A stretch of DNA of 50,333 bases, from positions 1-50,333 of the forward strand of contig CANRVB010000018.1 in assembly GCA_947643165.1 (NCBI GenBank), in the 5' to 3' direction. Under the pieces are notes generated by a model that saw only the letters and a list, made by a program, of their open reading frames with translations, did no database searches and was not told the DNA's origin. Position 1 is the stretch's first letter. Each line of letters begins with the position of its first letter. Source of the DNA: an uncultured Porphyromonadaceae bacterium (GTDB lineage Bacteria; Bacteroidota; Bacteroidia; Bacteroidales; Muribaculaceae). The position numbers and the translations under genes were made by a program. Shown piece by piece: positions 17,468 to 28,276 of this stretch.

Positions 17468-19549
17468 ATGAGAACCTTCATCACCCTCATCCTTTCCATT
17501 ATCCTTTTTACAACCCCGGCCGCCGGCAACACCGTCGACTCAATCCGCGAGCTCCGGCAGATCGTCGCAAACTACCGGCAAGCCCTCATCGACTCAAAAT
17601 CCCCCGATGACCCCATCAACCGGATCCTCTCCACCATCACTCCCGAAACCGAACTTTCCGACCAGGTCGTCGTCGAGCTCCACCAGCGCTACCCCTTCGA
17701 CCGGCAACTCATCTCCGCCTATATCGATTCAATCCGCAACGACGGATCTTGGCCCGATATCAACTACAACGACTCCAAACGCTCCGGTTGGGACGCAAAA
17801 AAGCATGCCGACCGGATCCTCGAGCTCACCAAATTCAGCATCTCCAACCCCTCCGATCCCCTCCGCCAGGCAGTCGATTCCACCATACTCAAAGGCATAC
17901 GTTACTGGTTCGCCACCAAGCCATTATCCAAAAATTGGTGGTACAACGAAATCGGCGTCCCCAAAAGTTTCGGACCCGCTTTTCTCATGCTCCGCCCCAT
18001 CATGACCGACGACGATCTCAAGGGCGCGATAGAGGTTATGGACAAGGCGAAATTATTTAGAACCGGTCAAAATAAAGTTTGGCTTGCCGGGAACGTGATG
18101 ATAAAAGCCTTGCTATCTGACGATTACACACTCGCAAAACAGGCTCGCGACTCTATTGTCTCGGAAATCACCACCGGACAGCCCGAAGGAATCCAGGCCG
18201 ACTGGAGCTTCCACCAGCACGGCCCCCAGCAACAATTCGGCAACTACGGCCTGGCCTTCCTCAACGAAATGGCCTTCTACTCCCGCCTCTTCGCCGGCAC
18301 ATCATTCGCCCTCTCGCCCACCCATCAATCCATTATCAACAAGCTCTTTAGCGAAGGCTACCGCTGGATCGTATGGCGAGGATTCATGGACATCAACGCC
18401 CTCGACCGGCAACTTTTCCACAACGCTCAGATCCACAAAGGACTCGCCGTTGGCAACGACGCCAACATGCTCCGCGCAGCCGCCTCCCCCGACGACCTCA
18501 CCGCCCTCGACAACTTCCTCACTGACAACTTCTTACCTTCCTCCACCACATCCTTCACCGGACACAAGCACTTCTGGGAATCCGACCAGACCATCCACCG
18601 CACACCCCGCTGGATGGCATCCGTCAAAATGGCTTCACGGCGCGTCCTCGGCACCGAACTTGTCAACGAAGACAACCTCAAAGGCTTCTATATGGCCGAT
18701 GGTGCCACCTACGTCTATCGCCGTGGCGATGAATACCTTAACGTATTCCCATTTTGGGACTGGAGAAAAATCCCCGGCATAACCTCCTACCACACCGACC
18801 TCCCCGTGCCTACCCCCGCCACCTACGGAGCACACGTGCGCAACAACACCGATTTCGTCTGCGGAACCACCGACGGCTCCACCGGAATCACAGCCATGAT
18901 CCTTGATCGCGACCGGCTCCACGCACGCAAATCCTGGATTTTCACCGACAAAATGATCCTCTGCCTCGGCGCCGGAATAACCTCCGACAGCACACTCTCT
19001 CTCGCCACGACTATCGAGCAGAAACTACGCCACGGCAACCTTTCCATACTCCTCGACGGAGCTTGGCACGACATCGACGGCCAAAAAGAATTCACCGCCA
19101 CCGGCATGCGCTTCTATCACGACAGCATCTGCTACATCTTGCCACCGGCCACCACATGCGTAGCCATGACCGCGAAACGCACCGGCCGATGGTCCGACTT
19201 CATGGGATCATACACCCCGGCCGAAGTCCACGGTGAAGTCATGCAGCTCTACATCCCTCACCCACAGCGTTCCACCTCATCCTATCAATACATCATCCTC
19301 CCCGACGTCTCCCCCGACCAGGCAGCCGCATTCAACACCGACCGCGCCCTCCGCATCATCCGCAACGACGAGACAGTCCAGGCAGCCGAGATCGACGGCA
19401 CCTTCTATATCACAGCCTACAGCCCCGCCAGAATCGACCTTACCGACACACGTCGGTTAAACATCACCACCCCCGGCGTCTACATCCTCCCATCCGAAGG
19501 CGACATATTGTCAGGCCATCAGTTCGCCCGTCCCGCGGATAACCCCTGA
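17468..19549 (+). CDS. Polysaccharide lyase family 8 (chondroitin AC/hyaluronate lyase-like)
   Basis: PL8 enzymes cleave uronic-acid containing polysaccharides such as chondroitin or hyaluronan by beta-elimination. The 693-residue protein has a signal peptide (about 1-20), an alpha-helical toroid domain (about 25-350) and a C-terminal beta-sandwich region. Catalytic residues can be matched by spacing to Flavobacterium chondroitinase AC: N202 in TGQNKVW, H251 in FHQHGPQ, Y260 nine residues later, and R314 in ALDRQ. The NWWYNEIGVPK substrate-cleft motif is at about 156-166. The exact substrate is not shown. It stands alone after tRNA-His. A short inner patch (about 18028-18150) has unusual codon use. 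Confidence 0.88.
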   Translation: MRTFITLILSIILFTTPAAGNTVDSIRELRQIVANYRQALIDSKSPDDPINRILSTITPETELSDQVVVELHQRYPFDRQLISAYIDSIRNDGSWPDINYNDSKRSGWDAKKHADRILELTKFSISNPSDPLRQAVDSTILKGIRYWFATKPLSKNWWYNEIGVPKSFGPAFLMLRPIMTDDDLKGAIEVMDKAKLFRTGQNKVWLAGNVMIKALLSDDYTLAKQARDSIVSEITTGQPEGIQADWSFHQHGPQQQFGNYGLAFLNEMAFYSRLFAGTSFALSPTHQSIINKLFSEGYRWIVWRGFMDINALDRQLFHNAQIHKGLAVGNDANMLRAAASPDDLTALDNFLTDNFLPSSTTSFTGHKHFWESDQTIHRTPRWMASVKMASRRVLGTELVNEDNLKGFYMADGATYVYRRGDEYLNVFPFWDWRKIPGITSYHTDLPVPTPATYGAHVRNNTDFVCGTTDGSTGITAMILDRDRLHARKSWIFTDKMILCLGAGITSDSTLSLATTIEQKLRHGNLSILLDGAWHDIDGQKEFTATGMRFYHDSICYILPPATTCVAMTAKRTGRWSDFMGSYTPAEVHGEVMQLYIPHPQRSTSSYQYIILPDVSPDQAAAFNTDRALRIIRNDETVQAAEIDGTFYITAYSPARIDLTDTRRLNITTPGVYILPSEGDILSGHQFARPADNP

Positions 19550-19576
19550 CAATAACCCCCGACCGCAAAAATCAAT

Positions 19577-19606
19577 GCGGCTACCGGATCCTGATCCGGT
19601 AGCCGC
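19577..19606. terminator. Bidirectional terminator between the PL8 gene and rprY
   Basis: A 14-base stem (19577-19590 with 19593-19606, GCGGCTACCGGATC and its complement) lies between converging genes. On the minus strand it is followed by ATTGATTTTT, and on the plus strand by an AT-rich stretch with TTTT. Confidence 0.75.
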
Positions 19607-19634
19607 TATACTCGATTTTGGTCAAAGAGGGAGA

Positions 19635-20339
19635 TCACTTCTGGTCACCCACCGGAGCTATCAGCTTATAGCCACGGCCGTGTATATTGATGATCTCGAT
19701 CGACGGATCCTCACGCAGATGCTTACGCAGCTTCGTGATATACACATCCATGCTTCGTGCATTGAAGTAATTGTCGTCGATCCAGATAGTCTTCAGCGCG
19801 AAGTTACGCTCAAGTATCTCGTTCACATGCGAGCACAGCAGACTCAGCAGCTCGCTCTCCTTCGTGGTGAGCTTTGTCATCTTGTCACCGATCATCAGCA
19901 CCTGCTTCTGGGTATCGAAGGTAAACTTGCCGATCTTATACATCGTGATCTCCTTACCCTTCTTTCCCTTCACGCGGCGCAGTATCGCTTCAATACGAAA
20001 TACCAGCTCCTCCATCGAGAAAGGCTTCGTGATATAATCATCTGCTCCGATCTTGAATCCCTCAAGTATATCATCTTTCAACGACTTTGCCGTAAGGAAT
20101 ATGATGGGCACTTCTGAATTGATCGTACGGATTTCTTGCGCAAGCGCGAAGCCATCCTTCTTAGGCATCATCACGTCGAGCACACACAGGTCGTACTTGC
20201 CCTTGAGGAATGCTTTATAGCCGCTTTCTCCGTCAGCGAAGAGGTCAGCATTGTAACCCTTGGCCTGAAGATACTCTCTCAGGAGCATACCCAGGTTCTC
20301 GTCATCTTCGCAAAGTAAGATACGCAAACGGTCTTCCAT
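19635..20339 (-). CDS. rprY: Response regulator, OmpR/RprY family
   Basis: The 234-residue protein has a receiver domain with acidic pocket E11-D12-D13, phosphorylation site D55 in CVLDVMMP and conserved K105 in YITKPF. A winged-helix OmpR-type DNA-binding domain follows (about 135-230, with TKLTTKESELLSLL and SMDVYITKLRKHL). It follows the histidine kinase gene by six bases on the same strand, so the two form one transcription unit. Resemblance to the Bacteroides RprX/RprY system is recognised from the sequence, but its regulated genes are not visible here. Confidence 0.92.
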   Translation of the reverse strand: MEDRLRILLCEDDENLGMLLREYLQAKGYNADLFADGESGYKAFLKGKYDLCVLDVMMPKKDGFALAQEIRTINSEVPIIFLTAKSLKDDILEGFKIGADDYITKPFSMEELVFRIEAILRRVKGKKGKEITMYKIGKFTFDTQKQVLMIGDKMTKLTTKESELLSLLCSHVNEILERNFALKTIWIDDNYFNARSMDVYITKLRKHLREDPSIEIINIHGRGYKLIAPVGDQK

Positions 20340-20345
20340 AATCTG

Positions 20346-21869
20346 TTAATTTTTGGTTAGAGGTAGTGTAATTATAAATTTCGTTCCCGAGTTGAGTTCG
20401 CTCTCTACGCTTATATGGCCATGAAGCTGCGTCAGTATCCGCTGCACATAGGCCAGTCCGAGACCAAACCCTTTCACATCATGACGGTTGCCCGTCGATA
20501 CCCGATAAAACTTATCGAATATCTTCTTCAGATCCTCCTTCCTGATACCTATACCGTTATCGGCTATCACGATCTGAAGTCTGTGATCTGAAATATCGCG
20601 TGTCGTCACAGTCAGGTGCAGCGGCACATCGTCACGGCGGTACTTCACCGCATTGTCAAGCAGATTGAATATGACGTTCGTGAAGTGCATATCGTCTACA
20701 TTCACTTCTGCCTCCTCAGCATCAAGCACGGCGTCTATATGGCCTCCATATTTCTCTACCTTCAGCTTGAATGTGTGGACTACATTGGCTATTACTGCAT
20801 TCGCATCGACATTCTGGAGCTTCAGCGTCATCTTCTGCCTGTCGAACATCGACATCTGCAGCACTTTCTCCACCTGAAAGCGCAGGCGTTTTGTCTCATC
20901 ATTGATCACATTCGTTATATGCTCAAGCATCTTCGGCGACTTCAGCACCGACTTGTCATTGAGCATCTGCGCCGCAAGCGATATCGTCGATATCGGCGTC
21001 TTGAACTCATGCGTCATATTGTTTATGAAGTCATTCTTCATCTCCGACAGCTTCTTCTGCCTGAACGCCAGAATGATCGTATACAGAAATACCACGAGCA
21101 GTATGAACGTGAACACAAACGACGGAATCATAAACTTGATCGACGAGAATATATAATCCCGCATCGACGGGAAATATACACGCAGATAATACATCCGGCT
21201 GCGCGAATCATTCGGAAACAGTGTCTGGACGAAAGTCTCCGCACCCGACGCACGCTGGGTGCTGTAACCCTCCGACTTATACACGACGGCCCCCATACGG
21301 TTCACCACGGCAAACTCGAATGGAAGCGACAGCCCGTTGTTATGGAATTCCGTACGCAGATACGACGCCACACGCGCCGAGTCCGCACGCTCCTGTATCG
21401 GACGTATGTTAGCCTGATTGATTATGTTCAGGATGACCTCATTGAGCAAACCACGCTGATATATATACTGACCGCGGAGCACATCCTGCATCGTACGCTG
21501 ACGGTCCTGTATCGACAGATGGTCAAGCTGAGGATTGAGCGACGACAGATCCCCCTTGAGAGTTATGTCGCCCTCAAGGCCCTCGCCCGTGGTGAAGCTG
21601 TACTGTATCGCATCCACACGCGGATCATCCGTGCTATATTTCGGAAGCAGCGACGACTCTATCTTGGCCACATCCTCCTCCAGATAATATTTGGCCTCGT
21701 CCTGTTCCAGGCCCATTGTCACAGCATACAGGCTACGCTTCACACCCTCCGCAAACTGATCGTCGCGCATTTTCACCATGTTGCTCATATACGTGATCTG
21801 CACGTATAGCAACCCGGCGAATGTGAGGGCCATTGTTATGGCGAGTATCCAGATAACTGACTTCTTCAT
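20346..21869 (-). CDS. rprX: Sensor histidine kinase, RprX-like
   Basis: The 507-residue inner-membrane protein has two membrane helices (about 7-27 and 245-266) around a periplasmic sensing region of about 215 residues. The H-box (NDFINNMTHEFKTPIS, with the phosphorylated histidine), N-box (LLDNAVKYRR), G1 (DNGIGIRKED) and G2 (GFGLGLAYV) of a HisKA/HATPase kinase follow. It passes phosphate to the adjacent RprY. A consensus promoter lies upstream at 21997-22028, giving a leader of about 120 bases. The signal sensed is unknown. Confidence 0.92.
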   Translation of the reverse strand: MKKSVIWILAITMALTFAGLLYVQITYMSNMVKMRDDQFAEGVKRSLYAVTMGLEQDEAKYYLEEDVAKIESSLLPKYSTDDPRVDAIQYSFTTGEGLEGDITLKGDLSSLNPQLDHLSIQDRQRTMQDVLRGQYIYQRGLLNEVILNIINQANIRPIQERADSARVASYLRTEFHNNGLSLPFEFAVVNRMGAVVYKSEGYSTQRASGAETFVQTLFPNDSRSRMYYLRVYFPSMRDYIFSSIKFMIPSFVFTFILLVVFLYTIILAFRQKKLSEMKNDFINNMTHEFKTPISTISLAAQMLNDKSVLKSPKMLEHITNVINDETKRLRFQVEKVLQMSMFDRQKMTLKLQNVDANAVIANVVHTFKLKVEKYGGHIDAVLDAEEAEVNVDDMHFTNVIFNLLDNAVKYRRDDVPLHLTVTTRDISDHRLQIVIADNGIGIRKEDLKKIFDKFYRVSTGNRHDVKGFGLGLAYVQRILTQLHGHISVESELNSGTKFIITLPLTKN

Positions 21870-21996
21870 CTCTATAAGTTATACGCAGCCTTTGTTCGGC
21901 ATTGTTTAACGTGTTTAATCTTTATTATGTTAACACTTAAGATGACTAAATGTTGTGAAAATTCTATTCAGCATCTCTACCGTTAACACTTCCGGG

Positions 21997-22028
21997 CAAA
22001 ATTAACATTTAAATGTGAAAAGTGCAAA
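21997..22028 (-). promoter_or_regulatory. Predicted promoter for rprX-rprY
   Basis: On the minus strand TTTG (22028-22025), a 20-base spacer and TAATTTTG (22004-21997) match the consensus. It lies between the nhaA terminator and rprX. The start would be near 21990. Confidence 0.65.
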
Positions 22029-22049
22029 TTCTCTACTGATAATAAAACA

Positions 22050-22100
22050 TAAAAATCAGAGCCGCGCCAAGGAGTCTTCACCCTTCGCGCGGCTCTGATT
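22050..22100 (-). terminator. Terminator after nhaA
   Basis: A 14-base perfect stem (22054-22067 with 22087-22100, AATCAGAGCCGCGC and its complement) is followed on the minus strand by a run of T. It lies about 55 bases past the nhaA stop. Confidence 0.78.
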
Positions 22101-22155
22101 CTTAATATCTATATAAGATTACGTCCTGAATTTCAGATCGTTGACCGCCAGTCTG

Positions 22156-23577
22156 TCAGTCAGCGGCAAGCTGCTCTGCCTCGCTCTGAGCGTATGGCTC
22201 CTTAGGCAAAGTATGGTTCAGCATCATATATCCTATCACACCCGATATGATCGAGCCTACAACAATACCCAGCTTCGCATGCTCAAGCAGATCAAACGAA
22301 TGCTGGTCGGCGCCCGGGAACGACAGCGTGGCTATGAACAGCGAAACGGTAAATCCGATACCGCCGAGCATCGACACACTCGCCATCATCTTCCAGTTCG
22401 AATGCTCGGGCATCGGAGCCAGACGGCACTTGATCGTAAGCCACGAGAATATGAATATACCGATAAACTTACCCAGCACCAGACCGCAGATTATAGCCAG
22501 ACTGATACCCTCGAACACCGATGCCGGATCCAGATCAAGCAGGAATATGCCGGCGTTAGCAAACGCGAAGATCGGAATGATGATATAATTCACTATCGGA
22601 TACAGCGAATCCTCCAGATCCTGGAGCGGAGAGATCACCTTGTCGCTCGCGCTCTCTATCTCCTTCAGCTTGTTCATACGCTCCTTGTCGAGAATTGTGC
22701 AACGTTCGCCCATAGCCTCGTCATCCGACGGATTGAACTCACCTATCACCTTGCGGATCATCTGCACATAACGCTTCGGCGGATACATCGGAGTGGCCGG
22801 AACACAGAATGCCACCAGCACACCTGCTATGGTCGGATGTATACCCGAATTCAGGAACAGGAACCACACCACAGCTCCTATCAGCAGATAGAACATCTTG
22901 CTCTTGATATGGAAGCGGGCGCCAAGCAGCAGCACTCCCAGAAGTATTGCAGCATACAGCAGATACATCAGCTCCAGATGCGTCGAGTAGAACGTGGCTA
23001 TCACCACTATGCCACCTATATCATCGGCCACGGCAAGCGTTGTCAGAAATATCTTGAGCGATACCGGAACCCTGCTGCCGAGCATGGTGAGCACACCCAG
23101 CGAGAAAGCTATGTCAGTGGCCATCGGTATGGCGCAGCCTCCGGCATAGTCCGTACCGTGCGCGAAGAAGAAATAGATAGCTACAGGAAAGATCATGCCG
23201 CCGCAGGCTCCCATTATCGGCAGCAATGCCTGCTTGAACGACGACAGCTCGCCCACAAGCACCTCGCGCTTTATCTCAAGGCCGATTGAGAAGAAGAACA
23301 CTGCCATCAATGCATCGTTGATAAACTCGAGCATTGTCATAGGCACTCCGCCATGACTGAACACATTGAAGTCGCCCACCTGCAGACGCACTTCCTGATT
23401 CCAGAAATCGGCGTAGTAACCGTTGATTGCCGGTATATTGGCCACGATCAATGCCAGTATCGTTGCCAGTATCAGCATGTTTCCGCCTGAGGCATGACGG
23501 CGCATAGCCTGTACCGCCGCATACATCACTCCATGTCCCTGATTCAGATCTTCAGGACAGGTGTCGTTAGCACTCAT
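22156..23577 (-). CDS. nhaA: Na+/H+ antiporter NhaA
   Basis: NhaA exchanges sodium or lithium ions for protons across the inner membrane and helps control pH and salt. The 473-residue protein has about twelve hydrophobic segments. It has the N-terminal FFFSIGLEIKREVLVGEL motif and the ion-binding aspartate pair D185-D186 in LAVADDIGG. The loop after helix 8 is longer than in Escherichia coli NhaA (about 388 residues): roughly residues 265-315 form a charged, soluble insert. It lies 60 bases after lepA on the same strand with no terminator between, so the two may share a message. Confidence 0.95.
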   Translation of the reverse strand: MSANDTCPEDLNQGHGVMYAAVQAMRRHASGGNMLILATILALIVANIPAINGYYADFWNQEVRLQVGDFNVFSHGGVPMTMLEFINDALMAVFFFSIGLEIKREVLVGELSSFKQALLPIMGACGGMIFPVAIYFFFAHGTDYAGGCAIPMATDIAFSLGVLTMLGSRVPVSLKIFLTTLAVADDIGGIVVIATFYSTHLELMYLLYAAILLGVLLLGARFHIKSKMFYLLIGAVVWFLFLNSGIHPTIAGVLVAFCVPATPMYPPKRYVQMIRKVIGEFNPSDDEAMGERCTILDKERMNKLKEIESASDKVISPLQDLEDSLYPIVNYIIIPIFAFANAGIFLLDLDPASVFEGISLAIICGLVLGKFIGIFIFSWLTIKCRLAPMPEHSNWKMMASVSMLGGIGFTVSLFIATLSFPGADQHSFDLLEHAKLGIVVGSIISGVIGYMMLNHTLPKEPYAQSEAEQLAAD

Positions 23578-23637
23578 AATTAAACAGTTGAATATATTTA
23601 TTGAATAAGGTCTGGTTATCTCTCTCTCTATCTCCGC

Positions 23638-25425
<1,788 letters not shown>

Positions 25426-25544
25426 TTTGGTCAATATGTGGAATTCGCGTGCATCAACGGCTTGGTTGTGCACCATACTACATAAAACTTTCTATCAAAA
25501 CGTGATTCAGGACCTTATTGGAGCCACTGGCACATTTTATCATG

Positions 25545-25576
25545 CAAAGATACATTTTTTGATCGGTTACTCCAAA
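25545..25576 (-). promoter_or_regulatory. Predicted promoter for lepA(-nhaA)
   Basis: On the minus strand TTTG (25576-25573), a 20-base spacer and TATCTTTG (25552-25545) match the Bacteroidetes consensus. The leader before the chosen lepA start would be about 113 bases. Confidence 0.65.
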
Positions 25577-25625
25577 TTGTACACAGTCACATCGGCTTCT
25601 TAAAATTCACAGTTTAGATGACGGC

Positions 25626-25670
25626 AAAAAGAATCCCGGACAGCAGTACATGCCTTCCGGGATTCTTTTT
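25626..25670 (-). terminator. Terminator after the MG2-domain gene
   Basis: A 15-base perfect stem (25626-25640 with 25656-25670, AAAAAGAATCCCGGA and its complement) ends in a T run on either strand. It stops transcription arriving from the gene at 25691. Confidence 0.8.
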
Positions 25671-25690
25671 ATTTGATATGGGCAACACGG

Positions 25691-28276
25691 TCAGTTGCTA
25701 TACAGATTGCCATCCGTATCGATTCCGCAGATTGTGATTTTCATATTGCGGCACGAGCTGTTGTTGTAAAATTCAAAACTTGCAGCACCCTGCCGATCGG
25801 TTTTGAGCATAGGATTCCAATATAGTGTACGTCGGTTGTCAGCCGGATCAATCATATATTCAGCATCGACATTCACATATTCCTCAGGCTTGCTGTAGCC
25901 ATCGATAGTGAGGCGGCGCGTACCCTTGCCGGGGCGTGCCGGACTGTTAGGGTCGGTTTCTATGAGCACTGCACACCCATAATTCTTATCGATATTCATA
26001 ATAGTGTATTTACGCTGGTCAGCATACTTGAGCATCACATCCGGCTCCTCGTTTACATAGATAGCCTTCACAGCCTCAGGATAGACGTAGGTATAGTTGG
26101 TTGAATCATCATCCAGAGGAGGCTCATAGTTGATCACAAACAGCACATGCCTGCCCTTATAGCTTATTTCCTCCTTGTTACCATTATATATTCTCCGGAA
26201 ATTAGTGTTTACCTTCTTGAGTAACTCAAAGATATCATTGCCGATCACCTCATTGTTGTCGGCGATATCATCAAGTTCGGCCACTGCGTCATAATAGGCC
26301 ACAGACTTTGACCGCGCACGATATATATCTGCTTCCTTAGTCCTTCGCTTAGCCTTGACGACAACTTCATCAAGCTTACGGCTCTTGCCATCATCATCGG
26401 GCTGCATATCATCCGGGACTTCATCAGAGGTCTCTGTTTCCGTTACGATAGTATCATTGTCTGCTTCAATTTCAGATTCCTGATCCGCAATCAGGTCATC
26501 AATCTGCATTTCCGCTATGTCATATACACGCGGATCGGGCGAGAACAGACGGTCTACCACTATGCGGTATTGCTTTTTCTTACCATTCTCTGTAGCCGAC
26601 ATCACTATCACGTTCTTGCCCTCCAGATATGCGGAGAATCGGAAGTTGCCGCAACTGTCAGTGACAAACTGCTCGTAGCCCATCTGCCTCATGGAATCAG
26701 AAATCTCCTTTTGCATTACCATGGTTGATATCGTCACATTGGATTTCGGCTTGCTTCGGGTAAACGATACCACCTTTCCGGTCAGATCAATCGCCTGCTC
26801 CGGATAATATTTGAGATCAATAGGCTTAACTCCTGCCATCTCCTCCCACGAATAACGGCGCCAACCCCTTACCATCATCAAAAGATCAAGGTCACGCGCA
26901 CTGTCTGGATTGTCCGACATGAAATACTGCATCGGATTGCGCAGATAACCTTTTACCTCAGATGACATAAGAAGATCCGTCAGTATACTGCTCCGGCTGT
27001 CAAGAGCGTTGTCACCATTTATCACCGCAACCGACAGAGGCATTATAGAGTCTGTCAGTAACTCGTCAGGCCTTATATCAACCTTTACTTTCTCTCCCGG
27101 CTCATAAACCGGCTTATCAAACAAGGCATTGATTCTGCCCATACCACCATTATCGACAAATACCAACCGTTCTGCATTGACATATCCGGCTGTATCGGTA
27201 ACGCTCACCACAACTACTCCGGTGGGAATACCACGTTTAGCCACCGCGAGAGTCCGGACACTGTCAAACTCGGCGAGCGCATATGACCACAAACCTCCAC
27301 GCGCACTCACCGACATTCCAGCCAGAGAGTGTCGTCCGGGCTCGCTGCAGCGCATAGTCACATACATCGAATCGGCCGACGAGAGGTTGTCGACAGACAG
27401 CGATATTCCTTCGCTCACAGCCTCCGGAAGATCAAACTTGAATTCTCCATTTACTGACGTCCCACACGTCACAATAGCCTTGTATTTGACTCCTGCTGCA
27501 GGTGTAAACCCAAACACTCCGCGTCCTTCATGAACCGTTGAGATGTCGGCGACAGTCGACCCGTTGATATCCACTACCCGGCCTTTGCAGTCAAGAGGTT
27601 CCCCATTTTTTCCGACAATCTCAAATGCGACACGTGCCGGCAGACCCGAAATCATATGGCCACCTTCGGGATAAAACCTCATGTTGACCTTTTTACCGGT
27701 TTTTGTGGCTTTTCGCGGACCCTCATATTTGGTATGGGCTATACCGGATCTCAGCATACTTCTCTCTGAATAGTCTCCCTCATGCTTTGGAGCATCGAAC
27801 ACTGGAAGCACGCGCGAGAAATATGCAGCGTCTCCGAAGTTGAGCATCCATTTCGTATAAGCCCTCACCTCGTAGAATCCCGAATAAAACGGCATATGCC
27901 CCAGACTCAGATTGCCGTGACACACTCCGTCCTCTATTCTGAGTATGCGTTTGTCGACTATCTTGCCACAGGGATTGAGCAACTCGACATAGAGTGTCTT
28001 GCTTAACTCAGAAGGACGATTGCTGTTGCCGTCAACCACATAACTTTTGAACCATATCTTGTCACCCTGATAGTAGCTTGTATTATCAAAATGGACATAC
28101 ACTTTTTCCTGAGGATTTCTGACGGAAAAAGATACGGCATTCCGGAGAAATCCACGTATCCTGGTCAAAGTACTGTCATTTGGTGTAGCACTACAAAAAG
28201 CAGTCGTGCAGACCACCATGCTCACAAGAAGCATGACTGTCCGCACGACAAGTTTGTTTTTTTGATTATCAATCAT
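25691..28276 (-). CDS. MG2/alpha-2-macroglobulin-like exported protein with TonB plug-like C-terminal domain
   Basis: The protein of about 861 residues has a signal peptide (hydrophobic stretch VVRTVMLLVSMVVCTTAFC). An MG2-like beta-sandwich follows (PQEKVYVHFDNTSYYQGDKIWFKSYVVDG), then further sandwich domains. The centre holds an acidic stretch (about 620-650), and a region with KLDEVVVKAKRR and EVIGNDIFELLKKVNTNFRR resembles a TonB-receptor plug, but no barrel follows. Similar Bacteroidales proteins are annotated as hypothetical or MG2-domain proteins; the role is unknown. ATG at 28276 is chosen: it gives a good signal peptide and overlaps the GH84 stop by eight bases. An ATG at 28300 is also possible. 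Confidence 0.75.
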   Translation of the reverse strand: MIDNQKNKLVVRTVMLLVSMVVCTTAFCSATPNDSTLTRIRGFLRNAVSFSVRNPQEKVYVHFDNTSYYQGDKIWFKSYVVDGNSNRPSELSKTLYVELLNPCGKIVDKRILRIEDGVCHGNLSLGHMPFYSGFYEVRAYTKWMLNFGDAAYFSRVLPVFDAPKHEGDYSERSMLRSGIAHTKYEGPRKATKTGKKVNMRFYPEGGHMISGLPARVAFEIVGKNGEPLDCKGRVVDINGSTVADISTVHEGRGVFGFTPAAGVKYKAIVTCGTSVNGEFKFDLPEAVSEGISLSVDNLSSADSMYVTMRCSEPGRHSLAGMSVSARGGLWSYALAEFDSVRTLAVAKRGIPTGVVVVSVTDTAGYVNAERLVFVDNGGMGRINALFDKPVYEPGEKVKVDIRPDELLTDSIMPLSVAVINGDNALDSRSSILTDLLMSSEVKGYLRNPMQYFMSDNPDSARDLDLLMMVRGWRRYSWEEMAGVKPIDLKYYPEQAIDLTGKVVSFTRSKPKSNVTISTMVMQKEISDSMRQMGYEQFVTDSCGNFRFSAYLEGKNVIVMSATENGKKKQYRIVVDRLFSPDPRVYDIAEMQIDDLIADQESEIEADNDTIVTETETSDEVPDDMQPDDDGKSRKLDEVVVKAKRRTKEADIYRARSKSVAYYDAVAELDDIADNNEVIGNDIFELLKKVNTNFRRIYNGNKEEISYKGRHVLFVINYEPPLDDDSTNYTYVYPEAVKAIYVNEEPDVMLKYADQRKYTIMNIDKNYGCAVLIETDPNSPARPGKGTRRLTIDGYSKPEEYVNVDAEYMIDPADNRRTLYWNPMLKTDRQGAASFEFYNNSSCRNMKITICGIDTDGNLYSN

